Source: Mucilaginibacter boryungensis (GTDB taxonomy: Bacteria > Bacteroidota > Bacteroidia > Sphingobacteriales > Sphingobacteriaceae). Taken from it: 64,000 nucleotides of DNA. Positions 41,148 to 49,936 of this stretch are shown here, piece by piece (positions within the stretch are counted from its first letter, which is position 1; each line of letters begins with the position of its first letter). The notes beneath the pieces were generated by a model that ran no database searches, was not told the DNA's origin, and worked only from the letters and a program-made list of their open reading frames with translations. The position numbers and the translations under genes are program-made. The DNA is taken from the NCBI RefSeq assembly GCF_015221995.1, contig NZ_JADFFM010000001.1:1302001-1366000 (forward strand). The letters are read 5' to 3'.

Positions 41148-44100
41148 ATGAAGAGACTGGTCCTATTTCCCCTGTTATTATTAGTATTTTCCCTGCACGC
41201 CCAGGATTCTGTTAAGTACCGTATTATCCTGATAGGCGATGCCGGCGAACTTGGTAAGCAGCAAAAAGGCGTACTAAGCAGTGCTGCCGCTAATGTGCTG
41301 GAAAATAAAACCACAGTGCTTTACCTTGGCGATAATATCTATCCCACAGGTATTGGACTGCCGGGCAGTAAAGAGGAAGAAACAACTAAAAATATCCTGC
41401 GGTCGCAGTACCAGCCTATGCGCGCTGCCGGGGCGCCGGTTTATTTTATACCCGGTAACCACGATTGGGACCGGATGGGCCCAAAAGGCCTGGCTAAAGT
41501 AAAACGCGCGGGCGAGTTTTTGGCTGAACAAAAAGATACCCTGCTTAAAATGGCGCCGGCAAAGGGTTGCCCAGATCCCACGGAAATAAAGATTAACGAC
41601 GATTTGGTAGTTATTGCTTTCGATTCGGAATGGTGGCTTTACATTTATAACAAGGATAACCCCGATGCTGATTGCGATTGCAAAACCAATGATGAAGTTA
41701 TTGGCCGGTTTAAAGAATTGCTGTATAAAAACCGCGATAAGATCATCATCCTGGCCGACCATCATCCCTTTGATACCTACGGGCACCATGGCGGCAGCTA
41801 TATTTGGCAGGATTACCTGTTCCCGCTAACCTCTGTAAAAAGCAGCTTGTATATACCTCTGCCGGTAATAGGCGCTTTATATCCGTTTTTACGAAGTACT
41901 TTTGATAACCCCGAGGATAACGGGCACCCCTTGTACAAAACGATGATCAAGGGGATAGACCGCGTATTTACGCTCGATTCAAACGTGGTGCGTGTTGCCG
42001 GGCATGAACATGGCCTGCAATTTATAAATGATGAAGGGGTAATACAGGTGGTAAGCGGTTCGGGCGCTAAACGGGCGGTAGTAAAAAAGGGCAAACATTC
42101 GTTATTTGCCCTAAGGGAAGCCGGTTATGTTACCCTTGATTTAATGCTGAACAAAAGTATGCGCTTTACCTACTATGCAAATAACGCCAAGGATAGCGTT
42201 TTTAAAAAGGTGTACACCTACAGCAAGCCATTTATCCCGGTACATATTCCTGTTGAAAAAAGTGACGTGGTAATGAAAGAGGATAGTATTACCGTATCGG
42301 CACACCCGTCTTTTAATAAAGTAAGTAAACTGCACCGCCTGGTTTATGGTGAAAACTACCGAAAGGAGTGGGCCGTAAACGCACGCCTGCCTATCATAAA
42401 ACTGCACTCGTACCAGGGCGGGCTAACCCCGGTAAGGCTTGGCGGCGGCCACCAAACTGAATCGCTTTTATTGAAAAATAAAGAAGGTAAAAACTATATT
42501 TTAAGCAATATTGAAAAATATCCATACATGCTGTTGCCGCAACAATTAAGGCAAACCTTCTCAAAATCGTGGTTAAAAGATGCCATGTCGGCACAATTTC
42601 CGTATGGCGCTGTTGTAGCTGCAGAAATTGCCCGGGCTGTTAAAGTAAACCATACTACACCAACCATAGGCTGGGTAGCACCCGATGCACATTTTGGTTA
42701 TTATGAGACACAGTTTGCCGGCAAAATATGCCTGATAGAGGAACGCGAACCGGGCGATAGTTCTATCAATACAGGTAATATGATAAAGTTGCTTAATGCC
42801 AGCGATAACAACCGTATTGATAGCGTGGAATTTTTTAAAGCCCGTTTGCTGGATTGGTTTTTGGGCGACTGGGATGAACACGAAGACCAATGGCGCTGGC
42901 AATACAAGCGAAGGGGCAATGTTAACTATTATACCGCAGTACCGCACGATAGGGCCGAAATGTTCTTCATTAACCAGGGGGTTATCCCAAGTATTGCATC
43001 GCGGCGGTGGGTGGCGCGATATTTAAAAGGGTATAATGGCGGCTACAGGACGATAAACGATTTTTTTGAGAACGACCATACCCTGAATACACGGTTCATG
43101 ACCCAGATAGGTTATGATCAATGGATGCAGGTTACCCGCAGCTTTGCTGCCGCGCTTACCGACGATGTTTTAGAAAACTCATTAAAAAAACTGCCGCTGG
43201 CGGTATACCGCATCAGGCATAGGCAGTTAATGGCCCTGATGCGCGAAAGACGTGATAAGCTTGTTGCAGCAGCCGAAACCTATTACCGCTTTTTTAATCA
43301 CCGGGTTGATGTTAAACTTTCAGATCAGGGCCAGGTTGTATCTGTAAAAGATACGCTTAACGGCGCTTTGGTAATTACTGCACGCAGGGCCAGGTACCGC
43401 GGTAAAAGTGTTTTGTTTTCAAGGGTGTTCGACCCGAAAATAACCAAAGAAGTAAGGCTGTATATTTCAAAAGGCGATGATAGTGTGCTGGTAGATCAGA
43501 AAGTATCCAAAATAAAGGTTAGGATTATTGGGGGTAACGGGCATAAATTATATAATATAGTTAATGCTGGTCCAAAGGTTAATGTATACGAAAAGCTGAA
43601 CACCGCAACCTTTACGGGGCCGGCCCAGGACAGGGTAGATAAGCATCTGTCAAACGATACTTCAAACATTGGTTACGTGCCAACTAATTTATACCATACT
43701 ATATTGCCGCTATTTCAAACAGGCTATAATTTTGATGATGGCTATTATTTTAATGTGGGCTTTAAATATATCCATCAGGGTTTCCGTAAATTTCCCACCA
43801 GCACGCAGGAGGCTGTTTACGGGCATTCTGTTGCCAGCGGCGAATCAAGGCTTAGCTATAACGGCAGTTGGGTTAACGCTTTTGGTAAAGCCGATGCTGA
43901 GATTGCCGTGAATGCTTATTTCCCCAAAGTGATCAACTTTTTTGGGCGCAGCAACCAGCCTGAATTTAATAAGGTTGGCGATTACAATAATTATTACCGT
44001 GCTAAATTTAATTTTTACACGGTAGATGCTACCGTCCGTTTTCAAAACCTTGATGGTACTATTATTTTAAGGCTGGGCCCTTCTGTGCAATATTATCACC

Positions 44101-44747
44101 CCGTTAGCGAAAATCTGGGGCGTTTAGTATCAAACCCCAATTTGATCCACACTTATGATAGCGCGACGGTGAACAACGATAAAGTGCACGCGGGCATAGT
44201 TGCTACCTACATTGATGATAAGCGTAACAATAAGGTATTGACAGATTGGGGCGTATATGTAAATGTGCGTATCCAGGCTTATGCCGGGGTTGGCGGTAAC
44301 AGCCGCTCGTTCATTCAGGCCATACCTGAAGCCCGTTTGTATAAAAGTGTCGATACCAAATCTAACTTTGTAATAACCGAACGGATAGGCGGCGGTTTAA
44401 CATATGGTAGAACAACTTACTATCAATCGTTGTTTTTAGGGGGCGAGGATAATCTTCCCGGATTTAAACAGGATAGGTTTGCCGGACAGCAAATGATGTT
44501 TAACAACCTGGAAGCAAGGATAAAACTAACTGATTTTTTACCATACATCCTGCCCGGTCAGTTTGGGTTAACAGCCGCCCATAATATTGGGCGTGTGTGG
44601 GTTAAGCGTGAGTTTTCTACCGAGTGGCATAACAGCTTCAGCGGGGGCATTTACATATCGCCATCAGATATGGCCTTGTTTCAGTTAAAAGGCGGTTATT
44701 CTAAGGAAGGCTTTTATCCGTATGTTAATTTTAGTTTGACTTTTTAA
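41148..44747 (+). CDS. Metallophosphoesterase - kinase-like - Omp85-type barrel fusion protein
   Basis: A 1199-residue exported protein. After the signal peptide (to about 19), residues 25-330 form a calcineurin-like phosphoesterase with D31, GDN 61-63, GNHD 103-106, HH 205-206 and GHEHG 285-289. Residues about 385-800 show a pattern reminiscent of HipA/Fam20/PI-kinase-like folds: a Gly-rich hairpin (GGLTPVRLGGG), KICLIEERE, then GDWDEHEDQW (573-582) and VPHDRAEMF (598-606). The last 350 residues form a beta-barrel with LPGFKQDRFAG and a following N-x-E-x-R, the Omp85 surface-antigen pattern, ending in FSLTF. The kinase reading is inferred. It sits 9 bases after the propeller gene and 2 before the GAF gene. 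Confidence 0.78.
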   Translation: MKRLVLFPLLLLVFSLHAQDSVKYRIILIGDAGELGKQQKGVLSSAAANVLENKTTVLYLGDNIYPTGIGLPGSKEEETTKNILRSQYQPMRAAGAPVYFIPGNHDWDRMGPKGLAKVKRAGEFLAEQKDTLLKMAPAKGCPDPTEIKINDDLVVIAFDSEWWLYIYNKDNPDADCDCKTNDEVIGRFKELLYKNRDKIIILADHHPFDTYGHHGGSYIWQDYLFPLTSVKSSLYIPLPVIGALYPFLRSTFDNPEDNGHPLYKTMIKGIDRVFTLDSNVVRVAGHEHGLQFINDEGVIQVVSGSGAKRAVVKKGKHSLFALREAGYVTLDLMLNKSMRFTYYANNAKDSVFKKVYTYSKPFIPVHIPVEKSDVVMKEDSITVSAHPSFNKVSKLHRLVYGENYRKEWAVNARLPIIKLHSYQGGLTPVRLGGGHQTESLLLKNKEGKNYILSNIEKYPYMLLPQQLRQTFSKSWLKDAMSAQFPYGAVVAAEIARAVKVNHTTPTIGWVAPDAHFGYYETQFAGKICLIEEREPGDSSINTGNMIKLLNASDNNRIDSVEFFKARLLDWFLGDWDEHEDQWRWQYKRRGNVNYYTAVPHDRAEMFFINQGVIPSIASRRWVARYLKGYNGGYRTINDFFENDHTLNTRFMTQIGYDQWMQVTRSFAAALTDDVLENSLKKLPLAVYRIRHRQLMALMRERRDKLVAAAETYYRFFNHRVDVKLSDQGQVVSVKDTLNGALVITARRARYRGKSVLFSRVFDPKITKEVRLYISKGDDSVLVDQKVSKIKVRIIGGNGHKLYNIVNAGPKVNVYEKLNTATFTGPAQDRVDKHLSNDTSNIGYVPTNLYHTILPLFQTGYNFDDGYYFNVGFKYIHQGFRKFPTSTQEAVYGHSVASGESRLSYNGSWVNAFGKADAEIAVNAYFPKVINFFGRSNQPEFNKVGDYNNYYRAKFNFYTVDATVRFQNLDGTIILRLGPSVQYYHPVSENLGRLVSNPNLIHTYDSATVNNDKVHAGIVATYIDDKRNNKVLTDWGVYVNVRIQAYAGVGGNSRSFIQAIPEARLYKSVDTKSNFVITERIGGGLTYGRTTYYQSLFLGGEDNLPGFKQDRFAGQQMMFNNLEARIKLTDFLPYILPGQFGLTAAHNIGRVWVKREFSTEWHNSFSGGIYISPSDMALFQLKGGYSKEGFYPYVNFSLTF

Positions 44748-44749
44748 AC

Positions 44750-47083
44750 ATGCATAACAAGTTAATTAATATTAAGGCATTTTTAAAACTGGAGGATATG
44801 ATAGCACATCAGCTATCCTTCAGGCCCTTTATTAGTTATCTTAAACACAGGGTAGAGGTTGAAAAAACCATCAAATCGGAATTTTACCGTTTTGTATTAA
44901 ATAAATTCAGGGCATATCCGCAATTTGAAACCGACTGCATAGGGGCGGAGGAAGCGGCAGGGTATACCAATTTGCTTGAATTGGTTTATACCGTACTATC
45001 ACCGACAATTGAGGATGAAGGCTCTTTATTCTGGGCTATCGGAAACCCATTCCGTTCTAAAATAGTTTTTAGTACCGATGCCTTTTACACTTTTATAGAA
45101 GGCCGTAACCAACACGATCAGAAAAATATTTTAAGCGATTCGGCCCTCAAACAGCGACAGATAGATTTCCTTTACAGGTTAATACTGCAAAAATTATACA
45201 ATTTCCCACCCGATACCGGGCACGATAATGTTTATGCGCTGCCTGATAAAAAGAACGGGCTGATAAAATATTACCGCGTACATAACGATGTAAGGTTTAT
45301 TGATGTAATAGCCAAGGGTAAACTGCCCGAGATAAATCCTGAAATGATAGAGCCTTTTTTGTATGAAGGGGCGGATATGAGCATACTGAAGGATATTATT
45401 CCCTTAGACATGTTCCGGCTGGAGGGCTTTACCGTGATCACTATACACGATATCACAGCCAAACATTCAATAGAAACCATCAGGCATGCTTTGATTAACA
45501 ATACGCCTAAAACAAAAGATCTTTACAAGAATATATTAAGCGCGTTGCAAACTTTATCGGGTAACCCATCGGTACAGTTTGGGTTAATGCCCTTTATCAG
45601 GGTTAACAACCAATTAGTTTTTGACCCGCCCGAGTGTAAAAACAGTATGCTGGTAAGAACAGGTAAAAAGCGCGGCGTTTTTACCTGCGAGTTCCTTTCG
45701 TTTATTAAAGATTATATTCAGAAGCCCGAGGCGATGTTTTTTATCACCCTGTCTGATAAGAAAATTGCCCAATACCCATTTCTAAAGCGGCTGAAGGATG
45801 CAAACATCAGGTCGTACGTTATCATCCCGGTTTATTATAACCGTCATTTGGCCGGCGCATTAGAGATATTTTCCGAGCAAAAAGTTGTTTTTTACGAGAA
45901 GCTTTTATCGCGCCTGCAAAACGCCATACCATTATTGTCGCAATTGCTGCATAATACATCCGAACAGTTCACCGAAAGGCTGCAGCGTATTATAAAAACA
46001 AGCTTTACAAACCTGCAACCAGCGGTTGAATGGAAGTTTAACGAGGCTGCCTGGCATTACCTGATAGCCGGGCAAAAAAACAGTAAGTCGGAAATGGAAC
46101 TGGTATCCTTTCATAATGTGCACCCGCTATACGGCGCTATTGATATCAGAGATTCCACTATACAGCATAATAAAGCGTTGAAGCAGGATATAAAAATATT
46201 GATAGATAAAATTGCTGACCTGCTGAAGCATTTAAAACAGGTAATACCAAATAAACGCGCAACCGCAGATTTGGTAAAAAAACATACGCAATGGCTTTCG
46301 GACATACGTGTATTTGAAAGGGCTAACGATGAGGCCATGCTTAACGAACTGCTAAAAGGTACTATTAACCCATACTTTTTTGCTTTACGCCACAAATACC
46401 CGGTTGCTGAAAAACTGATATGCGACTATGAAAAGGCTGTTGATGAAACAGGATTGGTATATCAGCACCGCAGTGCTGTAGAAAAATCTATAAAGATGAT
46501 CAATAGGGCTATGGGCAATTATTTTGATGCTGCACAGGTTAAACTGCAAAAAATATATCCCTGCTATTTTGAAAAATTCAGATCGGACGGGATAGAATAC
46601 GACGTATATACCGGGCAAAGCCTGGCCCCCGATTTGCCATTTAAGGATAAGTACTTAACCAATTTTAGGAAATGGCAATTAAAAGCTATGATAGATGTAG
46701 CTAAAATAACCCGTAAGCTTGAAACTAAAATGCCTGTTCCGTTGCAAACCGCTTCGCTGATATTTGTGCACTCAAGCCAGATAGACATTTGTTTCAGGAA
46801 TGACGAACGCCACTTTGATGTAGAGGGGTATTACAATATAAGGTATGAGGTGATAAAAAAACGGATAGATAAAGTTCATTTAAAAAGCACAAAGGAAAGA
46901 TTGACACAGCCGGGGAAAATTGCCTTGGTTTACTTTAACAATACCGAGGCCGAGGAATACATTGCTTTAATAAAACAATTTCAAAAAGACGGGAGCCTGA
47001 AAAAGGACATGGAGTTTGTTGAATTAGAAAATTTGCAGGGCGTAACCGGGCTTAAAGCCTTGCGGGTGAGCATACAATTGTAG
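44750..47083 (+). CDS. GAF-domain-containing cytosolic protein of unknown function
   Basis: A 777-residue soluble protein without signal peptide or membrane helices. Residues about 310-400 read as a GAF-like sensory domain (for example SYVIIPVYYNRHLAGALEIF). The flanking regions are mostly helical with conserved-looking but unassigned blocks (LLELVYTVLSPTIEDEGSLFWA near 65-85, INRAMGNYFDAA near 582-595). No HTH, kinase or cyclase motif is seen. It starts 2 bases after the large fusion gene, so the two are translationally linked. A sensory or scaffold role inside the cell for the envelope proteins around it is inferred. Confidence 0.65.
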   Translation: MHNKLINIKAFLKLEDMIAHQLSFRPFISYLKHRVEVEKTIKSEFYRFVLNKFRAYPQFETDCIGAEEAAGYTNLLELVYTVLSPTIEDEGSLFWAIGNPFRSKIVFSTDAFYTFIEGRNQHDQKNILSDSALKQRQIDFLYRLILQKLYNFPPDTGHDNVYALPDKKNGLIKYYRVHNDVRFIDVIAKGKLPEINPEMIEPFLYEGADMSILKDIIPLDMFRLEGFTVITIHDITAKHSIETIRHALINNTPKTKDLYKNILSALQTLSGNPSVQFGLMPFIRVNNQLVFDPPECKNSMLVRTGKKRGVFTCEFLSFIKDYIQKPEAMFFITLSDKKIAQYPFLKRLKDANIRSYVIIPVYYNRHLAGALEIFSEQKVVFYEKLLSRLQNAIPLLSQLLHNTSEQFTERLQRIIKTSFTNLQPAVEWKFNEAAWHYLIAGQKNSKSEMELVSFHNVHPLYGAIDIRDSTIQHNKALKQDIKILIDKIADLLKHLKQVIPNKRATADLVKKHTQWLSDIRVFERANDEAMLNELLKGTINPYFFALRHKYPVAEKLICDYEKAVDETGLVYQHRSAVEKSIKMINRAMGNYFDAAQVKLQKIYPCYFEKFRSDGIEYDVYTGQSLAPDLPFKDKYLTNFRKWQLKAMIDVAKITRKLETKMPVPLQTASLIFVHSSQIDICFRNDERHFDVEGYYNIRYEVIKKRIDKVHLKSTKERLTQPGKIALVYFNNTEAEEYIALIKQFQKDGSLKKDMEFVELENLQGVTGLKALRVSIQL

Positions 47084-47104
47084 GCTTGCTGAAAATATAA
47101 ATTT

Positions 47105-47141
47105 GCATAATACTAACATTTAATAAATATTAGTGTTATGC
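47105..47141. other. Long AT-rich hairpin between the GAF gene and the second kinase-like/barrel gene
   Basis: GCATAATACTAACATTT (47105-47121) and AAATATTAGTGTTATGC (47125-47141) pair over 17 positions with two mismatches (possible G-U pairs) around a 3-nt loop. No T tract follows, so it may attenuate or process the transcript rather than end it. Confidence 0.5.
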
Positions 47142-47203
47142 ATTAATATTTACACACTGGGCAAATTGGGCAGCAATTAGTGGGTAAATAACAACAAATA
47201 ACC

Positions 47204-49789
47204 ATGTTTACAAAAAAAACCTATTCTGCGTTCATATTAACTTTATCCATTATCGGCATTGCAGGTGTTGCTTTTGCACAGCAAAAGGTTTTGGGCGATA
47301 GTATTAAAATTGCCGTTTACCCGCCCTATAACAAGGTAAGTGCCCTACATAGAACGTTTTGGGGCAAAAACTACCGCACGCTTTGGGCTACACCAGTTAA
47401 CATGAAGGTGTTTTATCTTGAAAAAGAAAAGGGGGGCTTAACCATAACTGATATGGGCGGCGGTAAGCAAACCCGTTCGCTGCAATTAACCGATGCCGCA
47501 GGACACCAATGGGCTTTACGTTCTGTACAAAAATTCCCCGAAAGGGCATTGCCTAAAGATCAGCGGCATACCGTATTAAAAGCTATTTTACAGGACGAGG
47601 TAACTACATCTAACCCATACGCCGCGCTTGCGGTACCGCCACTGGCTGATGCCCTTAACATTCCGCATAGCAACCCGGTATTTGTTTACCTGCCAGACGA
47701 CCCTGCCTTAGGCCAATACCGTAAAGAATTTGCCAACCATGTTTACCTGTTTGAAGAACGTGAACCGCTTGATGGCACAAAAACATACAAAACAGAAAAG
47801 GTACAGGAAAAGCTACAGGATGATAACGATAACCGCATTGACCAAAAGCAACTGCTGCGCGCCCGCCTGCTGGATATGATTATGGGTGACTGGGACAGGC
47901 ACGGCGACCAATGGCGCTGGGAAAAGGAAGATAGTGGCAAAATTAATTTATATCAACCTATTCCAAAAGACAGGGATAAGGTTTTCTATTCAACATCGGG
48001 TGTCTTCCCATTCTTTGCCGCTCTGGCCAACCCGCAACTGCAGCCTTTTAAAAACCATATCAGCAAAATAGAATTCTGGAATAAAAACGCCATTTACTTT
48101 GATTTTTATTTCCTTAACCAATTAAGCAAAACCGACTGGGAAGAACAAATAGCTTACGTGCAAAGCAAACTTACCAATGAATTGCTGGCTAGCGCTGTGA
48201 AAAAACTACCTGCCGATATTTACAAATTGACCGGCAGGGAAACAACTGAAAAACTGATAGCGCGCCGTAATAATATCAAGCACGACGCATTGGAATATTA
48301 TCTTTTCCTCGCTAAAAATGTAGATGTATCAGCATCGGATAAAAAGGAACAATTTACAGTTAACGAACTGGATAACGGCAGCCTCGATGTTACCATGCGT
48401 GCAGTTAAAAAAGATGACAGCCTGGGCAAAGTTGTTTACCACCGCATTTTACAACCGGGTGAGACCAAAAGTGTGCGCCTGTATGGCATGGGCGGTAAGG
48501 ATGTATTTATGGTAAAGGGCCATGTGCCCTCGCCAATAAAGGTACGGATGATTGGTGGTGATGGAGAAGACCGTTTTATAATAGACAGTACTTTGTTTAA
48601 CCGGCGCAAACTGGTTGTTTTTGATAGGTCGGATGAGAAAAATGAACTGCCGCCGCACCGTTTAGCCAGTGTAATGACTTCCAAAGATACCAGTGTAAAT
48701 ACATACGATAAGTATAACTTTAAATACGATTTGTACCTGCCTAAGGTAGGCATAGGTTATAATACTGAAGATGGTGTGCGGCTGCAGGTTGGCTATGCTA
48801 TTGAAAAGCATGGCTTCAGGGATAGCCCGTATGTTTATAAACAAGAACTTAGCGCGGGTTATACACTATCAAAAAGCTCGTTTATTTTCACTTATGCGGG
48901 CGATTTTAAAAATTTCATTGGTACAAGCGGCCTTAACGTCAACGTCATCGGCCGTGGCCCAAACAATGTAAACAGTTTTTTTGGTTACGGCAACAATTCG
49001 GTATTTGTGAATGAAGGGACAAAGGAGTTTAATTACTACCGCAACCGGTACGATCATATCGACGCCGACATCAGGATATACCAGCAACATAAAAAATGGA
49101 AGATCAGCGAAGGGGTGATAGGGCAGTATTATACCAGCAATTTGGCTACCAACGTAAACCACTATTTTTTTGAATATAACCAGCAACACCCGGCAGATGA
49201 TTTTTTTGCCACCAAGGCATACGGCGGCTTGGTATTAGGTGCCGAATTTGATACCAGGGACAACACAACCTGGCCCACTAAAGGGATATACTGGACCACC
49301 AAAATAACGGGTTTAACGGGTATAAATATAAAAGATCACACCAACGGGCAAATATTTACCACCTTCAACTTTTACTTAAATCCCGGCGGCGACTCTACAT
49401 TTGTAATAGCTAACCGTATTGGCGGCGGGGTATTTATCGGGCATGGCGAGTTTTTTCAGATGATGAATTTAGGTGGCCCATTCAGCTTGCAGGGATACCA
49501 TACCAGCAGGTTTATAGGTAAACAAATGGCATTTAACAATACTGAATTACGTTTAAAGCTATTTAAATTTAACACCTACATATTCCCGGGTACATTAGGG
49601 CTTATAGCTTACAATGATGCCGGCAGGGTATGGTTACCCGGCGAAAGTTCGGACACCATACACGATGCTTTTGGCGGCGGGTTATTCATCACCCCATATA
49701 ACAAAGTGATGCTATCGGCAGTAATAGGGCAAACTACTACCGGTGCCGATGGCAGCTTGCTTTACCTCTCGGCCGGCGTAAGGTTTTAA
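47204..49789 (+). CDS. Kinase-like - Omp85-type barrel protein (paralogue of the upstream fusion without phosphoesterase)
   Basis: An 861-residue exported protein (signal peptide to about residue 26) that parallels residues 385-1199 of the gene at 41148. Shared landmarks: VYPPYNKVSALHRTFWGKNYRTLWA against SAHPSFNKVSKLHRLVYGENYRKEWA (quoted in part), GGLTITDMGGGKQTRSL, VYLFEEREP, the loop GDWDRHGDQW (228-237) and IPKDRDKVF (253-261). Here the canonical DRH of PI-kinase/Fam20-like enzymes is intact. The C-terminal barrel shows FSLQGYHTSRFIG and NNTELRLKL, as in Omp85 proteins, and ends LSAGVRF. An outer-membrane-anchored phosphotransferase is inferred. It lies 120 bases after the GAF gene, behind a hairpin. 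Confidence 0.78.
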   Translation: MFTKKTYSAFILTLSIIGIAGVAFAQQKVLGDSIKIAVYPPYNKVSALHRTFWGKNYRTLWATPVNMKVFYLEKEKGGLTITDMGGGKQTRSLQLTDAAGHQWALRSVQKFPERALPKDQRHTVLKAILQDEVTTSNPYAALAVPPLADALNIPHSNPVFVYLPDDPALGQYRKEFANHVYLFEEREPLDGTKTYKTEKVQEKLQDDNDNRIDQKQLLRARLLDMIMGDWDRHGDQWRWEKEDSGKINLYQPIPKDRDKVFYSTSGVFPFFAALANPQLQPFKNHISKIEFWNKNAIYFDFYFLNQLSKTDWEEQIAYVQSKLTNELLASAVKKLPADIYKLTGRETTEKLIARRNNIKHDALEYYLFLAKNVDVSASDKKEQFTVNELDNGSLDVTMRAVKKDDSLGKVVYHRILQPGETKSVRLYGMGGKDVFMVKGHVPSPIKVRMIGGDGEDRFIIDSTLFNRRKLVVFDRSDEKNELPPHRLASVMTSKDTSVNTYDKYNFKYDLYLPKVGIGYNTEDGVRLQVGYAIEKHGFRDSPYVYKQELSAGYTLSKSSFIFTYAGDFKNFIGTSGLNVNVIGRGPNNVNSFFGYGNNSVFVNEGTKEFNYYRNRYDHIDADIRIYQQHKKWKISEGVIGQYYTSNLATNVNHYFFEYNQQHPADDFFATKAYGGLVLGAEFDTRDNTTWPTKGIYWTTKITGLTGINIKDHTNGQIFTTFNFYLNPGGDSTFVIANRIGGGVFIGHGEFFQMMNLGGPFSLQGYHTSRFIGKQMAFNNTELRLKLFKFNTYIFPGTLGLIAYNDAGRVWLPGESSDTIHDAFGGGLFITPYNKVMLSAVIGQTTTGADGSLLYLSAGVRF

Positions 49790-49936
49790 CATAAACCCCT
49801 ACAGGCTTTAACACATTTATTGTAGTTTAGCTTTGAATATACCAGTGCATCAAAACCATTGGTTCAGGTGCTACAATGGCCGTGGAATGGTAGGTGGCAC
49901 CTGCAACAGATAGTGCGGCCTATGTTTTTTAACATA

